Shown in pieces: positions 28,765 to 37,418 of a stretch of DNA of 64,000 nt. Under the pieces are notes generated by a model. The model saw only the letters and a program-made list of their open reading frames with translations, was not told the origin of the DNA and ran no database searches. Made by a program: the position numbers and the translations under genes. How positions within the stretch are numbered: position 1 is the first letter of the stretch; each line of letters begins with the position of its first letter. Source of the DNA: Armatimonadota bacterium (GTDB taxonomy: Bacteria > Armatimonadota > Hebobacteria > GCA-020354555 > CP070648); assembly GCA_020354555.1 (NCBI GenBank), contig CP070648.1:1384865-1448864 (forward strand), written 5' to 3'.

Positions 28765-30819
28765 TCACGTCCGCTCGGCCGACGCAGGGATCACCGGCAG
28801 CTCCACGTGCGAGGGATGTGCGTCGTCGCGATAGACCGTGATGGTCGGGACGATATTGTCGTCGTCTCCGGGATCATTGCCCGTGCTCAACTTGGGATGC
28901 AGCTGATAGGTCGGGTAGTCGGCGCACGCGATTGCGACCCGAATGCGATGCCCCTTCCGGAAGACCCAGGAGGTGGGGTGAAAATCAATGACCAGCGCAA
29001 CGACTGCGCCGCCTGCAAGCGCGCGATCTGTGTAGTCGGCCTTCTCGTAGCCGTGCCACGGAAGGTCGGGCAGCACGTCAATGCCCGACTTGCCGCCCGC
29101 GATAATCCTGTCGTTGTCGCGGAGCGCGGCAAAGCCGGCCCGCAGTTGCCCCTCGGTGACCAGAATCGCCTCGCCGTTTTCATCGACGTCTTCGAGGTAC
29201 ACGAAGAAATCGCCGTACTCCGCGGTCGAGGAGACCCAGAAGCGCACTATCGGATGCCCGGTGACCTCCGTGTCGCGATCCATACCCGGTGATGTGTAGA
29301 TCAGGCACTGCTTGTCCTTCTCAGTGCGATCCGGCATCTGGTCGGGCGACTCGCCCGCAATCCCCAGCCAGCGATTGCCGCCGTTGGTGCCGTAGGTTGA
29401 GCTGTGGGTGAAGTCCGCCGCATACGTATCCGCGCCGTCCTGCTCCCGCTGTCCGCTCAAGCAGTTGCTCGCATCGAAGTAGTAGCGCGTCAACACCTGC
29501 CGCTTCAGCGGCCATTCGTCTTCGAACCGCCAGCCCCCGCCGTTCATGACGTAGATGTAGATGGGCGGCTCGAGGTCCACTCCGTTCTCGATTCCTTTGA
29601 GGTAGCGATCAAAGAATCGCAGATGCTCTGTCAGCAGCATCTGCAGCACCTGCGTTCTGTCTTCGCCGAGGAACTCCCAGAACGGCCCCGAACCCAGACC
29701 GTGATACCCTGGCACCATCAGCAGCTTGGACGGGTTCGTGGGCCGCAGCGTGCACTGCAACTCGAACGAGCCGCGGGTGAAACCGTCGAACCACCCGCCC
29801 AAGTTGTAGATCGGGATTCCGGACTCCATCATGCCGCGTACGTGCGCGTTCGGCCCCAGTTCGTACAACGTCGGCCCGAGGGGGCTGCGCGCGTCGATGA
29901 ACGTCAGTTTGGCAGCCCACGACGCGTAGTCGTAATTGCCACTGTCGTGTCGCCGCGTGGCCTCATAATAGACATGCTTGCGCTCGACGCCATCGCGGTA
30001 GGTGGGAGGATCGCCGTCGTCGAGGAAGCCGCCGTTGCCGTTTGCATCCACGGGAATCTCGTCAGCCAGATCGCCGTCACCGTCCTCGTCAATGACCGGC
30101 TTGGCCGGCTGAATCCCCACGTCAGGCAGGTAGTAGTTGCGCTGAAGCGGATACATGTACTCAGACCAGTGCTTGAGGAACCCCTGGACGTAGATCCCGC
30201 CGGGATAGACCTCGCCCGTGTAGCCTTCGAGGGGTATCACGGCCGGGACAATGCACTTCAGCGCCGCAGGCTTCTGCGATGCAACCGCCGTCTGCGACCA
30301 GCCGACGTACGATCCGCCGTACATGCCGACGTTCCCGTCGCACCAGGGCTGAGCCGCGATCCAGTCAACCAGCTCCTTTCCGTCCTGCGCGATCCGCGGC
30401 ATGAAATCCATCAGCCACCCGGTGGAGGCCCCCGTGCCCCGCATGTCGGCGTACGCGACCGCGTAGCCATAGGACAGGAAGAATCGCGCCTCCTCTGAGC
30501 TCGTCAAGTCGCGTATCTTGCCGGAGTTCGGGTCAATGGAGGAACGCTGGTATGGCGTGTAGCCGAGGATGACCGGGAATGTCGTCCGCTCCGGGCCGTC
30601 CTGCGGAAGGTACACGTCTACCGCCAGCTTCTCGCCGTCGGACAAAGGCACGTAGGCCGCAAAGACCTCGATGGCCTTGTACTGAGGCGCCGTGTATCCC
30701 GAGTAGGTAAAAGGCTTGCTGACCTTTTCCGGTGGGTTATCCGGATTGCCCTGGGCAAGGCCCACGGCATTCAACCCGAGCACAAGCATGATGATCCAGA
30801 CGAACACGAAACGCCTCAC
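28765..30819 (-). CDS. Exported CocE/NonD-family serine hydrolase
   Basis: 684 residues from a GTG with AGGAGG 10 bases upstream. Signal peptide (FVWIIMLVLGLNAVGLAQG). The alpha/beta-hydrolase nucleophile is Ser170 in MYGGSYVGW; ADMRGTGASTG and GGWFDGF are further X-Pro dipeptidyl-peptidase S15/CocE markers. The last 200 residues form the jelly-roll C-terminal domain. An insert at about 243-270 has two Asp-rich loops (DEDGDGDLADE and DANGNGGFLDDGD) that look calcium-binding. The substrate may be an acyl ester or a peptide; which is not clear. Confidence 0.88.
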   Translation of the reverse strand: MRRFVFVWIIMLVLGLNAVGLAQGNPDNPPEKVSKPFTYSGYTAPQYKAIEVFAAYVPLSDGEKLAVDVYLPQDGPERTTFPVILGYTPYQRSSIDPNSGKIRDLTSSEEARFFLSYGYAVAYADMRGTGASTGWLMDFMPRIAQDGKELVDWIAAQPWCDGNVGMYGGSYVGWSQTAVASQKPAALKCIVPAVIPLEGYTGEVYPGGIYVQGFLKHWSEYMYPLQRNYYLPDVGIQPAKPVIDEDGDGDLADEIPVDANGNGGFLDDGDPPTYRDGVERKHVYYEATRRHDSGNYDYASWAAKLTFIDARSPLGPTLYELGPNAHVRGMMESGIPIYNLGGWFDGFTRGSFELQCTLRPTNPSKLLMVPGYHGLGSGPFWEFLGEDRTQVLQMLLTEHLRFFDRYLKGIENGVDLEPPIYIYVMNGGGWRFEDEWPLKRQVLTRYYFDASNCLSGQREQDGADTYAADFTHSSTYGTNGGNRWLGIAGESPDQMPDRTEKDKQCLIYTSPGMDRDTEVTGHPIVRFWVSSTAEYGDFFVYLEDVDENGEAILVTEGQLRAGFAALRDNDRIIAGGKSGIDVLPDLPWHGYEKADYTDRALAGGAVVALVIDFHPTSWVFRKGHRIRVAIACADYPTYQLHPKLSTGNDPGDDDNIVPTITVYRDDAHPSHVELPVIPASAERT

Positions 30820-30940
30820 GGGTGTCTATCCTCCTGTCATGAGCTGGAACCAGTCGCGGTTCCCATGCGCGATGTCGGTGTCGAAGACGCCTCCAGCGAA
30901 TCCACAGTTCACCGAGTCCGCGGCTGCGCAGCAGGTTACG

Positions 30941-31066
30941 GTTCCCCTGCCTGCAGGGCTGGCTGCGTCGCGATTGGCTCCTGAGTTCTTGCCGTAATGC
31001 TCGCGCCGCGCCGCGATCGTGAGCATGTGCAGGGCTTTTCGCCGGCCCAGGATGGCTTCCTTTCCG
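30941..31066 (+). repeat. Dispersed intergenic repeat family 1, copy G
   Basis: Fills most of the 411-base spacer upstream of the CocE gene. Marker blocks: TTCCCCTGCCTGCAG at the left, CTGAGTTCTTGCCGTAATGC in the middle and GCCCAGGATGGCTTCC at the right, in the same order and spacing as the other copies. One of the more diverged members. Confidence 0.6.
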
Positions 31067-31230
31067 CGCAGGTATAATCCCTCCGTGGTGAAGTCTCGCC
31101 GCGGTTGTGCTGGGGCCGCGCCAATGGGGCTCAATGCGAGACGCCCGGACACGACAGCGCGACGTGGGCTCGGCATGCAGCTATCGAGGTCCGTGCAATA
31201 GGGAAAGCCTGGCGGACCGCGAGAGGTCTC

Positions 31231-31692
31231 TCACTGCGTTTCGCTAGCCAGGCCCACTCCGGTGTCGGTTGTGACTTGGCGTGTGAGGTGCCCTTGCCGC
31301 TCGCCTCCGGTCGGCGCACTTGAGAACTGGTAGTACACGAGCTCGTGATCCGCCGTCAGCGTGTGTTCGACGCCGCGCACGCAAGCGACCATGTCGCCGG
31401 GCTCCAGAGCGAACTCCTTGACCACCCCGGTCGGGCTGCGCAAGGTCACTCTCGGGTTCCCCTCCGTGAACCACCAGTACTCATCCACGTCGTGGTAGTG
31501 CAAGTCCACATCCGTGTTGGGCGGTAGCCGAAACTGGTGGAAGGTCGCGGGATCGACCGGATTGAGAAGACCGGCCAATTCCTGGGATAGGCGTTCACCG
31601 CGACCCGTGCGGACAATGCAGAGAGACGGGTCATCGATGTTCTGTGTGAATGCGCTCGCGGGATCATCCCTCTTCACGTCGGCCCTCAGCAA
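31231..31692 (-). CDS. Cupin-domain protein
   Basis: 153 residues from a TTG start. DVDLHYHDVDEYWWFTEG (61-78) is cupin motif 1 with two His and a Glu for metal binding; GDMVACVRGVEHTL is motif 2 with the third His. Single-domain cupin, cytosolic. It could be an isomerase, dioxygenase or binding protein; many such proteins act on sugars. Confidence 0.8.
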   Translation of the reverse strand: MLRADVKRDDPASAFTQNIDDPSLCIVRTGRGERLSQELAGLLNPVDPATFHQFRLPPNTDVDLHYHDVDEYWWFTEGNPRVTLRSPTGVVKEFALEPGDMVACVRGVEHTLTADHELVYYQFSSAPTGGERQGHLTRQVTTDTGVGLASETQ

Positions 31693-31823
31693 TCATGTGT
31701 CAATCCTCGGATAGCATGAGAGGAGTTGGGTGTCCAGGCCCCGGGGGCGGTGGAACGGTGCGTCCTACTTCCAGGAGGCAGCGTGCTCTCCATGTCGGCG
31801 TGACCCACGAGGGCGGGCTGCAA

Positions 31824-31913
31824 TCCCCTGACGAGCGTTTACGCAGCTATCCACGCGCCACAACGCTCCTCGTCTGCAGCGCTCTTCCCCGCGCCCGCAT
31901 CGCTTCCCTGCGA
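31824..31913 (+). repeat. Dispersed intergenic repeat family 1, copy H
   Basis: Between the cupin and MFS genes. CCCCTGACGAGCG, CTGCAGCGCTCTTCC and GCATCGCTTCCCTG line up with the family consensus in order and spacing. The outer parts of the longer copies are missing or unrecognisable here. Confidence 0.6.
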
Positions 31914-31950
31914 GCGGTGTCTCATGGCGATTTCACCGACAGAGACCCTT

Positions 31951-33336
31951 TCATCCGTCATCATTTCTAGCATTATCATTGGTTCTGCCGGTAATCAACT
32001 CTCTGCGTTCTCGCATCTGCCTTCGAAAGCGCTCGGACTCCCCGGGATAGACGTAGTAGTAGGCGGTAGCCGCCGCCCCGGCAAAAAGCCATGAGCCGCA
32101 GGCCACCATGAGGGCATAGGTCAGGCCGTGGCTTTCGAACATGTCGGCGAACTTGCCAAGGCCGATCACGGCCACCGACGCCACCGCGCCCTGGAAGAAC
32201 TCAGTGATCGCCATGGCGGTGGCGCGGAACTCCGGCCGGATCACTGCCTGAACCAGGGGCTGTTTGACTCCCCGCCGTGTCCATTCGAGAAAGAATCCCG
32301 CGAATACACCGCAGGCCAGAATAGCTCTAAGCTCCTCGGCTGCGGTGATCATGTACCACATAGCCGGGAAAGACAGCGCAATGGACACCTGGGACAATGC
32401 GGCGCGGCCGTGGTGCGGCCAGCGCTCGTCCGCGACGTCGCAGGCGATGCCCCCGACCAGGCTGCCGATGGCCAGAGCCAGCACCATGCCGCCGAAGATG
32501 ATGGGTGCCTGTCCTTCCGCGAATCCGCGGTCATCCACAAGCCAGGTAACGAAGTATATGGACAGGGAATTCAGGGTGGTCATGAGGAAGCATCCCTGGA
32601 CCAGATTCACCCACATGGTGCGGCTCCGCAGCACCTCTTTGACGTCGAGCATTCTGAAGCGGAAACGTGCAGCATCGGCCTCGGTCATGACTCCTTCCAG
32701 CTCCGGTTCCGCCGCGCCACGCACCGGATGTCGCACCAGGAGGGCAATCAGGATTCCGGCGAGGACGCTGGCCGCGCCGAGGATCACGAATGCCCAGCGC
32801 CATCCCGTGTCCGGGTTGAGGTCGATAATGCCCCATTGCCACCCGCGGTTGGACACTTCGAGCAATTGACCGAAACCCACCGCGGCGGCCACCACCCCCA
32901 GCATCCCGATCATGCCCAGGGCTCCCATGGCCCGCCCTCTTCTATGAGGACCGAATACATCGGCCAACATGCTGAAGGACGCAGGGTAGAGCGCGCCGAG
33001 TCCAATGCAGGCGATCACGCGCACGAACAGAAGCTCCCAGTAGTCAGTAGCCAGGGCGGCCAGAGCCATCAGCGTGCCCCAGATCCCGGTACCGAGGACG
33101 AGAATCCATTTCCGGTTGTAGCGGTCCGCGGCAAATCCCCAGAACGGGCCGCTCATGGTCTGTATGATGGTGCGCACCGCGTAAATCACGCCACCGGCGC
33201 CGTAAGTCAACGAGAGCGAAGCGCGGATCGCAGGGAACAGCATGGGTAAGGCCAAGTCCTCGGCGCTATCCTTGAAGAAGCCGAACCCGATGGGGATGAT
33301 AATCCTCGCTTTTTCGCCTAGCGTCTTCCTCTGCAA
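31951..33336 (-). CDS. Major facilitator superfamily transporter
   Basis: 461 residues with about 12 transmembrane helices. The loop between helices 2 and 3 reads GFAADRYNRKW, the MFS motif A equivalent (GxxxDRxxRR). A hydrophilic middle loop (PVRGAAEPELEGVMTEADAARFRFR) separates the two halves. Start is TTG with AAGGAG 6 bases upstream. Substrate unknown; a sugar or organic acid is possible given the context. Confidence 0.88.
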   Translation of the reverse strand: MQRKTLGEKARIIIPIGFGFFKDSAEDLALPMLFPAIRASLSLTYGAGGVIYAVRTIIQTMSGPFWGFAADRYNRKWILVLGTGIWGTLMALAALATDYWELLFVRVIACIGLGALYPASFSMLADVFGPHRRGRAMGALGMIGMLGVVAAAVGFGQLLEVSNRGWQWGIIDLNPDTGWRWAFVILGAASVLAGILIALLVRHPVRGAAEPELEGVMTEADAARFRFRMLDVKEVLRSRTMWVNLVQGCFLMTTLNSLSIYFVTWLVDDRGFAEGQAPIIFGGMVLALAIGSLVGGIACDVADERWPHHGRAALSQVSIALSFPAMWYMITAAEELRAILACGVFAGFFLEWTRRGVKQPLVQAVIRPEFRATAMAITEFFQGAVASVAVIGLGKFADMFESHGLTYALMVACGSWLFAGAAATAYYYVYPGESERFRRQMRERRELITGRTNDNARNDDG

Positions 33337-33366
33337 AGCATGCTCCTTTGCGCCATCTCTCGGACA

Positions 33367-33705
33367 CTACTTCTCCTGTTGGCTGCATCCGATCCCCAGC
33401 CTCCGGCGCAGCTTAGCAAGTCCTTCTCGGCACAGATCCAAGGCATGATACTCACACTCCCACTCGCCATGCCCGCAGAACCAGTAGAGGCCCTCGGGGC
33501 CGATTCTTCGAGCGGGGAATCCTCGCAAGTCACTGAGGCGCGTAGCCTGGCCGGTGGTGAGCCCGATGTGCTCAGGCACGGCCGCGTCCTTGCCGATCTT
33601 GTTCTTCCATCCGGCTAGACAGCGGCCCTCCTCCTCTGGCCCGTATTGACTCAGATAATCGAAACCTTTTGCAGCAACCGGCGGATTTGAGTCAGGAATC
33701 GGCAT
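33367..33705 (-). CDS. Hypothetical cysteine-containing small protein
   Basis: 112 residues. No family recognised. The C-terminal half (GPEGLYWFCGHGEWECEYHALDLCREGLAKLRRRL) has Cys and His spaced in a way that might bind metal. It ends 30 bases before the MFS start on the same strand. Protein-like composition but no clear ribosome site, so the call is tentative. Confidence 0.4.
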   Translation of the reverse strand: MPIPDSNPPVAAKGFDYLSQYGPEEEGRCLAGWKNKIGKDAAVPEHIGLTTGQATRLSDLRGFPARRIGPEGLYWFCGHGEWECEYHALDLCREGLAKLRRRLGIGCSQQEK

Positions 33706-34140
33706 CTCCTGTCACTGTGGACTGATTGGGGCAAGTCCAGGGTTCTTGGGGAAATCGACAGGTCAAATGCCATTGTGGGCGCAGAATGAGGGCAAGAGGG
33801 AGTAACAAGCCCACGGTTCTTGTTGGTCTTGGGACGGCGGAATCGGGCCGATCGTGCGCGTGAATCGGCTGTCAAGGCCCGGAGACCGCGCCCACGGTTC
33901 CGGCAGAGAGAAGTTCCCGGACTCGGGTCATGGTCGGCGAAGACGACCTCCGGTCGAGACGTTGTCGAGTTGTGCACGAGGTCGCGAGGCTCAATGCCAG
34001 AGCCTTTCGGTCGGGGAATGGCAGGAATTGGGAGCGGTGCGCGCCGGCCAATGGCGGCTCGACACCTACAGCAGCACCGAGGGCATAGGCCTGGGCTGCC
34101 CTTCGGCCGGTTCCATCAGCGCTTGAGAAGCGCACGCCAC

Positions 34141-34169
34141 TTGACGCGGGCGACTATGTGTGCTGTAAT
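34141..34169 (+). promoter_or_regulatory. Promoter of arsR, giving a leaderless transcript
   Basis: TTGACG, 17 bases, TGTAAT: a near-consensus housekeeping promoter. The arsR ATG is only 7 bases beyond the -10 box, so transcription should begin at or next to the start codon. ATTAGA and TCGAAT around it form an imperfect inverted repeat that could be the ArsR operator. Confidence 0.65.
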
Positions 34170-34176
34170 TAGATAT

Positions 34177-34569
34177 ATGTCGAATACTCGCACGAATAAT
34201 GTGCAGCACTTCACAGCCATGTTCGGGGCGCTGTCCAACCCGAACCGGCTCCGCGTGTTCCTGCGGCTATTATCTTGCTGTGGGCCGGAGGCAGCTGGCC
34301 TCACGGACGACCAGGCAACTGCGTTCGTGGGCGAGTTGGGCCGTGACCTTGGGATCGCCGCCTCGACCGTGTCCCACCATATCAAAGAACTTCATCGGTC
34401 CGGCCTCATCCAGATGGAGAGGCGAGGGCAGAGGGTGGCATGCTGGGTGGATCGTGGCACTTTGCGGGAGCTGGCAGAGTTCTTCTCCCTCCAGGTCGGG
34501 CAGCAGCAGTCGTGTTTCTGTCAGCAAGGTCGGGAAGTGTCCGATCATCGTAACGAAGGCAAGCGGTGA
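34177..34569 (+). CDS. arsR: ArsR-family transcriptional repressor
   Basis: 130 residues. A winged helix typical of ArsR/SmtB: FTAMFGALSNPNRLRVFLRLL, then IAASTVSHHIKELHRSGLIQMERRG. Cysteines occur at 32-33 (LLSCCGPE) and near the C-terminus (SCFCQQG), the kind of positions used for arsenic or metal sensing. The chosen ATG has no Shine-Dalgarno and follows the -10 box directly. The stop overlaps the start of an arsM-like stump, which supports an arsenic role. Confidence 0.82.
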   Translation: MSNTRTNNVQHFTAMFGALSNPNRLRVFLRLLSCCGPEAAGLTDDQATAFVGELGRDLGIAASTVSHHIKELHRSGLIQMERRGQRVACWVDRGTLRELAEFFSLQVGQQQSCFCQQGREVSDHRNEGKR

Positions 34570-34709
34570 GCGCGGAGACAAATGAGGATATCCGCCAGGC
34601 GGTCGGCAAGGCCTATGGCGAGATCGCGAAGGCGGACGGCAGATGCTGCGGACTGTTGCAGTCCCGCTGCGTTCTGACGCCGGCCCAGGGCGCTGTCTGC
34701 CGCGGCTAG
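34566..34709 (+). pseudogene. Truncated arsenite methyltransferase (arsM) remnant
   Basis: GTG at 34566 overlaps the arsR stop (GTGA). The 47-codon product begins VSAETNEDIRQAVGKAYG then EIAKADGRCCG, the characteristic ArsM N-terminus including its Cys-Cys-Gly, and then loses similarity and stops at TAG 34707. ArsM is normally 240-350 residues, so over 80% is missing. The next 90 bases hold no continuation. The operon overlap suggests an intact arsR-arsM pair existed before deletion. Confidence 0.65.
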
Positions 34710-34799
34710 AATGTTCGGATTCGGCCCTTGGCGGGACGCCTTGGTTTGGCGGCGGGGGGACTAAGGCCCTGGTGGGAAGGCAAAAGGAGGAAGGGTGCA

Positions 34800-35189
34800 A
34801 TGAGTGAGCAAAGCGGTCAGCCTTCGGTGGATCAGGAGGCGCAAAAGAGTGAGCTGAGCCGGAAACTGGACGCGATCGGATGGGGACTTTTCTTCCTCAT
34901 GCTCGGCGGGATCTGGCTCTCTCCGGAGACGTGGATCCCAGAGGATAAGTGGGTGATGGCAGCGGCCATCGGCGTCGGGGTGATCCTGATCGTGATGAAC
35001 GTCGCCCGCTATCTCTGGGCTGTCAAGCCAAGTGTCGGGGCCATCGTGCTGGGCGCCCTGGCCCTGGCCTGGGGCGTGGCTGGGTTCTACGGAACCAACC
35101 TGCCGTTCTTCCCCATCCTGTTCGTCCTCATCGGCGTCGGCATCATATTGTCCGCTGGAAAGCGCGCACGGCGTCGCGGCCGTTGCTGA
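34800..35189 (+). CDS. Small integral membrane protein
   Basis: 129 residues from ATG 34800 with AAAAGGAGGAAGG upstream. Four hydrophobic stretches: IGWGLFFLMLGGIWL, WVMAAAIGVGVILIVMNV, VGAIVLGALALAWGVAGFYG and FFPILFVLIGVGIILS, with a basic end. The layout resembles the LiaI/DUF5668-type membrane domain, without its C-terminal part. It may form a unit with the small gene that follows. Function unknown. Confidence 0.65.
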   Translation: MSEQSGQPSVDQEAQKSELSRKLDAIGWGLFFLMLGGIWLSPETWIPEDKWVMAAAIGVGVILIVMNVARYLWAVKPSVGAIVLGALALAWGVAGFYGTNLPFFPILFVLIGVGIILSAGKRARRRGRC

Positions 35190-35246
35190 GCGGGGTCCGG
35201 GAAACCGATTTCGGCCTTTTGCGGCCGACAACTGGAGGTGTTCGAC

Positions 35247-35453
35247 ATGAAAGGGCTTCGATGGTTGCCTGTCATCGCGGGTGCTATACTCGCCGCTCAT
35301 CACTTCGGCCCGAAGATGGGCAGCGTTTGCGAGCGAGTCTTCGACAAGATGCCTGACAACTTCCCACCCAAGTGGATGTACCTAAACATCACGGCCATCC
35401 GGGAGCAAAACGACCGCATCATCCAACTGCTGGAAGAACAGGCCAAAACCTGA
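35247..35453 (+). CDS. Small single-pass membrane or exported protein
   Basis: 68 residues from ATG 35247, with GGAGGTG 6 bases upstream. An N-terminal hydrophobic segment (WLPVIAGAILAAHHFG) precedes a soluble part ending in a probable helix (ITAIREQNDRIIQLLEEQAKT). No family recognised. The good ribosome site and close spacing to the gene before it support a real gene. Confidence 0.6.
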   Translation: MKGLRWLPVIAGAILAAHHFGPKMGSVCERVFDKMPDNFPPKWMYLNITAIREQNDRIIQLLEEQAKT

Positions 35454-35754
35454 CCTTACGCTCTTAACGTTCGCACGCGCCACGCTGTCGGTGTTCCTCT
35501 AAGGCGGCGTGTCAATAGCTCCTGCTGCCGGGTGCCCGAAGACGATTCGGTGGGATCTGTGGAGACACGTCCCCGGGCAAAATGGGGGAGGGATCGGGAC
35601 ACTGGGTACCGATCAAGCGTCAACGAAACCGCCGCGGCGCCGCCGATCGAGCTTGCTGAGGACCAACAACCTCCGCCAATAGCTTCAGCGGCGTTGTGCT
35701 ACCGCGTTGAGCCGGTCTCGCGCTCGCTTGATCGCTGCGCCCTGCAACATCTGC

Positions 35755-36837
35755 TCAAGGCCGGCCCGGGTCCCAGATGGTGCAAGCGATGTATCGCTCT
35801 ACCCGCTGCTTGTCGTTGAAGTAGTAGGCCGTCACACACTTGCCGTCCGGCCTTTGGACGGTTCGCGGGTAACCCAGGTCCCACACTGCGCCGTCGTCGC
35901 GCAACACGATCTCCTCGCCCCACGTCTTGCCCCGGTCGCTGCTGATCAACGCCCGGATCCCATACGGCGCAGCGCGGTACCCATAGGTCAAGGCGATGCG
36001 ACCGTCCTGAAGCCAGATCATGTGCGGCGGGTTGCCATGGTTGTTGACGGTGGGCTCGGCCAGGCGATACCAGTTGCGTCCATTATCCGGGGATAAATAG
36101 CCTTCGATCCACCACTGCTTCTTGCCTTCCTCGACGCCGGCGCAGCGTATGATCGAAAGGAGCGCATCATCTGAAAGGCGCAAGGTCGAAGGCATGATCG
36201 CGTACCCCTCGGGCCCGGGCTGCTCCCCGATCCATCCCACGAGCGCCCACGTCTTTCCCCCGTCCGTCGTACGGATACAGCACGGCCAGCCTTCGCCGCC
36301 TTCGTCTTTCTCCGCGGCAATGAAGGCCATGAGATCACGCGTGCCGTTTACGATATAGTCGGTGCGCGCGAGCAATCCTTTCCGGCCGAAATCCGGCAAC
36401 TGAAACGGGCCGTGCCAAGTTCGACAGCGGTCCAAGGAGTAGAGGAACTGGCCGCCTCTGAAGCGCGCCGCAAAGTCGGGATGGGAAAAGTCAATCGCTT
36501 CCGAGAGGCCTTGCGACGCGCGTTCGCGTCCGTTCTCGTCAAGATACGACGGGGCTTCGATTGTCCACGTCTCTCCTCCGTCCAAGCTGCGTGCCTGCCG
36601 CGCCACTGAACCGCGGTCGGGGTCGATGGGGTGGCCATCGGGTTTGGCCTTGTAGTGGCCCAAGGTGAATCCGACGACGATCTCGTCGCCCCATGACCAT
36701 ATCCCGTTGTTGGCAGGCCACCCGGCAAACCGCCCCTCCTCGAGATACACGATACGGTGTTCGACCGGCCCTGCGCCTTCACCGGACCGTGCGGCACCGA
36801 TCGAGAAAACCAGGGGACCAAAAGGCATTGAGAGCAT
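35755..36837 (-). CDS. Cytosolic BNR/sialidase-like propeller protein
   Basis: 360 residues from ATG 36837 (AAGGAGG 11 bases upstream). Asp boxes SLDGGETW, TTDGGKTW, SPDNGRNW and SSDRGKTW mark a six-bladed propeller. Unlike the two other BNR proteins here it has no signal peptide. The strands between boxes (GYAIMPSTLRLSDDALLSIIRCAG, NPPHMIWLQDGRIALTYGYR) match the sialidase-like superfamily. It may act on oligosaccharides after uptake; the sialidase arginine triad is not obvious. Confidence 0.78.
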   Translation of the reverse strand: MLSMPFGPLVFSIGAARSGEGAGPVEHRIVYLEEGRFAGWPANNGIWSWGDEIVVGFTLGHYKAKPDGHPIDPDRGSVARQARSLDGGETWTIEAPSYLDENGRERASQGLSEAIDFSHPDFAARFRGGQFLYSLDRCRTWHGPFQLPDFGRKGLLARTDYIVNGTRDLMAFIAAEKDEGGEGWPCCIRTTDGGKTWALVGWIGEQPGPEGYAIMPSTLRLSDDALLSIIRCAGVEEGKKQWWIEGYLSPDNGRNWYRLAEPTVNNHGNPPHMIWLQDGRIALTYGYRAAPYGIRALISSDRGKTWGEEIVLRDDGAVWDLGYPRTVQRPDGKCVTAYYFNDKQRVERYIACTIWDPGRP

Positions 36838-36994
36838 ATCCGCTAATCCCTCCTTCTGCGTTGTTTGTCCTAGTTCGTTGTCTGCCCCCTTGTGCACCTG
36901 CCGTTGACGTGATGCCGCGGCCGAATCCTCTGTTGGCGGTCAAAGGGCATGTGAGGCCGGCTGCGGTCGTCAAGAGCCAACAGGAGCCGTCTGG

Positions 36995-37185
36995 GACGGG
37001 CTGGCCCTGACAAGCCTCACTGCAGGCCAGAGCGCTGTGCGCCCGCATCGTGTTGCAGTGTCTGCGCCGCGCTCTGCCGACGCCTGCGCCTCCAGCGACG
37101 TGTCGAAGATCTCCACGTTGATCAACTCATCCCGCAGCTTGCCGTTCAATGACTCCGGGTAGCCCGTATCCAGGTCGAGGACGCG
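36995..37185 (-). pseudogene. Relic of an IS3-family transposase (OrfB C-terminus), frameshifted
   Basis: The minus strand reads GYPESLNGKLRDELINVEIF with DTSLEAQ after it, the hallmark of the IS3 OrfB integrase core (family form: NGYAESFNGRLRDELLNGEIF, with the last catalytic Glu). About 20 codons later another frame continues with HCNTMRAHSAL, matching the family's HYNTVRPHSALGY. So one frameshift splits the remnant. No inverted repeats or OrfA are visible. This shows past insertion-sequence activity in the spacer. Confidence 0.7.
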
Positions 37186-37418
37186 CGCGGATAGGCCACA
37201 GCATAGCGGGCTCTAGGCCGGGTTCCCGACCGCGTTCGTCTCTCGCTGCTCCGGTGGCCATAACAGGGTCACCGGGCTGGCGCGACGAAAACGACGTACG
37301 CTCCTAGAGCTCCGCCCGCTCGAGACATGGCGGATGGCCCGGAAAGAAGGGAACGCTCGCGGCGGAAGAGGCAAAGGGAACTGAGTCCCGGTTCCGCGGG
37401 AGAGGAGAGACTGTAATC

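Noticed and set aside
29404-30498. 364-codon plus-strand frame opposite the CocE gene
   Set aside because: Antisense shadow of a well-supported serine hydrolase; no family features.
32128-33249. 373-codon plus-strand frame opposite the MFS gene
   Set aside because: Very rich in His, Gln and Glu, the usual mirror of hydrophobic membrane codons; no ribosome site.
33651-33977. 108-codon minus-strand frame in the spacer before arsR
   Set aside because: Arg/Ser-rich, no ribosome site, overlaps another candidate gene, no recognisable family.
33820-34176. N-terminal extension of arsR
   Set aside because: The extra 119 residues have no domain features and the promoter boxes at 34141-34169 lie inside it.
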